Of a stretch of 64,000 bases of DNA, positions 62,162 through 64,000 are shown one piece after another. The stretch is from positions 174,390 through 238,389 of the forward strand of contig JAHJWO010000024.1 of assembly GCA_018828145.1 (NCBI GenBank), read 5' to 3'. The stretch is from Alphaproteobacteria bacterium. Its GTDB lineage: Bacteria; Pseudomonadota; Alphaproteobacteria; Rhizobiales; Devosiaceae. Numbering within the stretch: position 1 is the stretch's first letter; each line of letters starts with the position of its first letter. The position numbers and the translations under genes were made by a program. Under the pieces are notes generated by a model. That model had not been told where the DNA came from. It searched no databases and saw only the letters and a program-made list of their open reading frames with translations.

Positions 62162-63571
62162 CTACCCCATCCGCCCATAAAGGCTTTCCGGGCGGATCAT
62201 GTCGTCGAGCCGGAAGCGGTGATCGGCGGGGGGATGCGCGCGCTGGCCGCATTCAAGGCGTGGGCAGATGCGGCAGCCGACGCCGATGGGGACGAGCTGG
62301 CTGTCGCCCCCCAGATCCATGCCGTCCGAATAGATCATCTCCCGCGCATGGTGGATCGAACAGCCCAACCCGATCGACATGTAGCGGCGCGGCGCATTGT
62401 AGCGGTGGTCGCCCTTGGCGATGGTGCGGGCAATGCAGAAATAGCGCTGTCCGTCCGGCATCTGGCTGAGCTGGATATTGATGCGTTCGGGCGCGAGGAA
62501 GGCCGAATAGATGTTCCAGCGCGGGCAGGCGCCCGAATGGCGCGGAATATGGATGCCCGAGAGCGAGAAGCGCTTGGAAATATTGCCGGCAATATCGGTG
62601 CGTACCAGATGCAGCGGAATGCCCGAGGCGCCCTTCCTTTGCAGCGTCGTCATGCGGTGGCAGACCTGTTCGAAGCTGGCGCCGAAGCGGCGGCCGATGC
62701 GCTCGATATCGTAGCGATAGTCGCGGCAGGCGCGCAGGAACGGCGCATAGGGCATGATGAGTGCCGCGGCGAAATAGGCCGAGAGCACATTGCGGGCCAG
62801 GGCCGGCGCGTCGCCCTCGGGCAGGGATGACGCGGCAATGATGGCGTCGATCTCGCTGCCGGCCGCCAGTTGCCCCAGCTGGTGGGCGACGAGGAACAAG
62901 GCCGATTCCGCGGGCAGGATGTCGGAGACCAGCAGGTGATTGCGCCGCGGGTCGAGTTGGCGGGCAATGCCATGCGGCAGGGAGGCCAGCTGCACCTCGA
63001 CGCCGAAGACATTGAACAGATAGGTGCGCAGGCCATAGTCGAAATTGTCGGCGGCATGGTCGATATCGGCGCGTATGCGCTCGGCCGCGTCTTCCAGCGC
63101 GGGGAAGTGGTTGGCGCTTTCCTGCAGGAAGTCGGAAATGGCGTCGGTGGCGAGGTGGAAGGGCTCGGCCTCGTCGGCGGCCTGCGGCGCCGGCCCGGCC
63201 TTGGCGACCAGGCGATAGCGATCATAGAGCTTGAGGATGGCGCGCGCCGCGGCGGGATTGGCATGGGCCAGGTCGCGGATTTCGAGATTGGTGACATCGC
63301 TATCGGCGAAGAGATCGTCGCCGAAGGCCTCCATCAGGTCGCCGACCAGCCGGCCCTCGTCGCTGTCGACCAGCTCGCCCGGCTCGACGCCGAAATGGCC
63401 GGCGATCGAGAACAGCAGCGGCACGGTGACCTTGCGGCGATTGTGCTCTATCAGGTTGAGGTAGCTGGCAGAAATGCCCAGCGCCTGGGCGAGATCGGCT
63501 TGGGCCAGTTTGCGCTGCCGCCGCAGGCGCTTGATGCGCCCGCCGATCTGCATGTTGGACGTCTCGTCCAT
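62162..63571 (-). CDS. XRE / ImmA-IrrE (DUF955-DUF2083) regulator of the short-chain fatty acyl type
   Basis: This 469-residue regulator has an XRE helix-turn-helix (about 10-66; LAQADLAQALGISASYLNLI), a DUF955/ImmA-IrrE-like middle and a C-terminal DUF2083 domain with cysteine motifs (CSIHHA, GCRICPRLECGQRAHP). This is the layout of RamB/ScfR/PccR regulators of propionate or glyoxylate metabolism. The HExxH metalloprotease motif is replaced by H230-QLGQ, so peptidase activity is unlikely. It is divergent from a 75-residue protein over a promoter with repeated CTTTAC boxes. The effector is probably a short-chain acyl-CoA (inference). Confidence 0.86.
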   Translation of the reverse strand: MDETSNMQIGGRIKRLRRQRKLAQADLAQALGISASYLNLIEHNRRKVTVPLLFSIAGHFGVEPGELVDSDEGRLVGDLMEAFGDDLFADSDVTNLEIRDLAHANPAAARAILKLYDRYRLVAKAGPAPQAADEAEPFHLATDAISDFLQESANHFPALEDAAERIRADIDHAADNFDYGLRTYLFNVFGVEVQLASLPHGIARQLDPRRNHLLVSDILPAESALFLVAHQLGQLAAGSEIDAIIAASSLPEGDAPALARNVLSAYFAAALIMPYAPFLRACRDYRYDIERIGRRFGASFEQVCHRMTTLQRKGASGIPLHLVRTDIAGNISKRFSLSGIHIPRHSGACPRWNIYSAFLAPERINIQLSQMPDGQRYFCIARTIAKGDHRYNAPRRYMSIGLGCSIHHAREMIYSDGMDLGGDSQLVPIGVGCRICPRLECGQRAHPPADHRFRLDDMIRPESLYGRMG

Positions 63572-63598
63572 GCTTCCTCCTCCGCACGGCTTGACAGA

Positions 63599-63698
63599 CT
63601 TTACAAATCCGGCACCCGAAATTGACCGCGCTTTACAGCTTTACTGGCCATTATGCGGTTATTTCTTGCATGTTCAGGCCATTTGTCAAATCTTTACA
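63599..63698. promoter_or_regulatory. Cluster of CTTTAC repeats in the divergent promoter
   Basis: CTTTACA occurs at 63599-63605, 63631-63637 and 63692-63698, with CTTTACT at 63639-63645, all in the same orientation between the ImmA/IrrE-type regulator and the 75-residue protein. Direct repeats clustered in a 152-base divergent promoter suggest binding sites for the regulator. Confidence 0.45.
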
Positions 63699-63722
63699 GC
63701 AACGAAGTGAGGAGACTTTAGC

Positions 63723-63950
63723 ATGAGCCCGTCGATCAGCGAGCGCGAGGAATATCTGACCATCATCGCCCCCACGGCCGTGCAGGCCATGGAACAGTTC
63801 AAGGCCCGCGGGCTGGACGCGCAGGGCTATGCCATTGCCGGCAAGATCGGCCGACACCAGTTTTCGCTGGTCGGCGGGGAGGGCAGCACGGAGCTGTTTT
63901 CCGGCAATGGCATGATTGCCGCGACGTTTTCGCGGAAGGTGCTGGGTTAG
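63723..63950 (+). CDS. Conserved-looking small protein of unknown function
   Basis: This 75-residue, mostly hydrophilic protein has GC-rich codon use like its neighbours. It has no signal peptide, membrane segment or motif that I recognise. GAGGAG lies 9 bases before the ATG, which supports expression. Its sequence includes EQFKARGLDAQGYAIAGKIG and a final FSRKVLG, suggesting a small alpha/beta domain. It is divergent from the short-chain acyl-type regulator and may be its target. No function is claimed. Confidence 0.75.
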   Translation: MSPSISEREEYLTIIAPTAVQAMEQFKARGLDAQGYAIAGKIGRHQFSLVGGEGSTELFSGNGMIAATFSRKVLG

Positions 63951-63964
63951 CAGAACCCTCTTCC

Positions 63965-63985
63965 CCTCTCCCTTTGGGGGAGAGG
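63965..63985. repeat. GC-rich hairpin repeat at the right edge
   Basis: CCTCTCCC (63965-63972) and GGGAGAGG (63978-63985) form an 8-base stem of the same dispersed family seen at 21569 and 61039. The element may continue beyond the window. Confidence 0.6.
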
Positions 63986-64000
63986 TCGACCCGAAGGGGC

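Overview
The window is about 64 kb of a high-GC chromosome with dense, short-spaced genes on both strands. Gene content points to an alphaproteobacterium of the Hyphomicrobiales, probably Devosia or a close relative. The evidence is the mutS-glnD-murJ-trpS-usp-nifU block, phoH-ybeY-corC, mmcB, a small DUF1127 protein, an ImmA/IrrE-type short-chain acyl regulator and a LOV-domain HWE-type kinase. This placement is inference from gene families, not from a marker-gene search. I saw no rRNA, tRNA, CRISPR array, insertion sequence or prophage.

Layout. 1-5.5 kb is a reductive pyrimidine (or beta-ureide) degradation operon: dihydropyrimidinase (cut by the left edge), an M20 carbamoyl-amide hydrolase, (methyl)malonate-semialdehyde dehydrogenase and a beta-alanine-type aminotransferase. 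It is divergent from a RutR-like regulator, with a RutR-like operator between them. 5.6-10.2 kb holds a DUF4260 protein, a membrane diguanylate cyclase, an RlpA-like protein, an aldo/keto reductase, a DUF1127 peptide and a LysR regulator. 10.3-14.3 kb is a run of three related MFS transporters with mmcB inserted. 14.3-16.0 kb is a beta-CASP metallo-hydrolase.

16-32 kb is the most interesting part. It contains a Gfo/Idh dehydrogenase - DUF993 - TIM-barrel isomerase operon, a TauE/SafE exporter, a tripartite tricarboxylate (TctCBA) transporter overlapping a TetR gene, a LysR regulator, and a CUT1 sugar ABC transporter operon carrying two more Gfo/Idh dehydrogenases. Four copies of one palindrome (RTAACY-N4-RGTKAY) lie in front of these three operons. 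In two cases it abuts a TTGAC-type promoter in the same geometry. This suggests one regulon for uptake and oxidation of an unidentified carbohydrate or polyol.

32-37 kb holds miscellaneous genes: an alpha/beta hydrolase, DUF1801, a class II UvrA, DUF2188 and a flavin monooxygenase-like protein. 37-50 kb is housekeeping: phoH-ybeY-corC facing nifU-usp-trpS-murJ-glnD-mutS, with a probable inversion boundary between corC and nifU. 50-54.7 kb has a DUF2189 membrane protein, an orphan iron-type binding protein, a GH43 xylosidase and the LOV kinase. 54.7-59.8 kb is a xylose module: xylA, xylB, a LacI-type regulator and divergent aldose 1-epimerase, which fits with the GH43 enzyme. 59.9-64 kb has an epoxide hydrolase-like protein, a WYL regulator, the short-chain acyl-type regulator and a divergent 75-residue protein. 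GC-rich inverted intergenic repeats of two kinds occur throughout.
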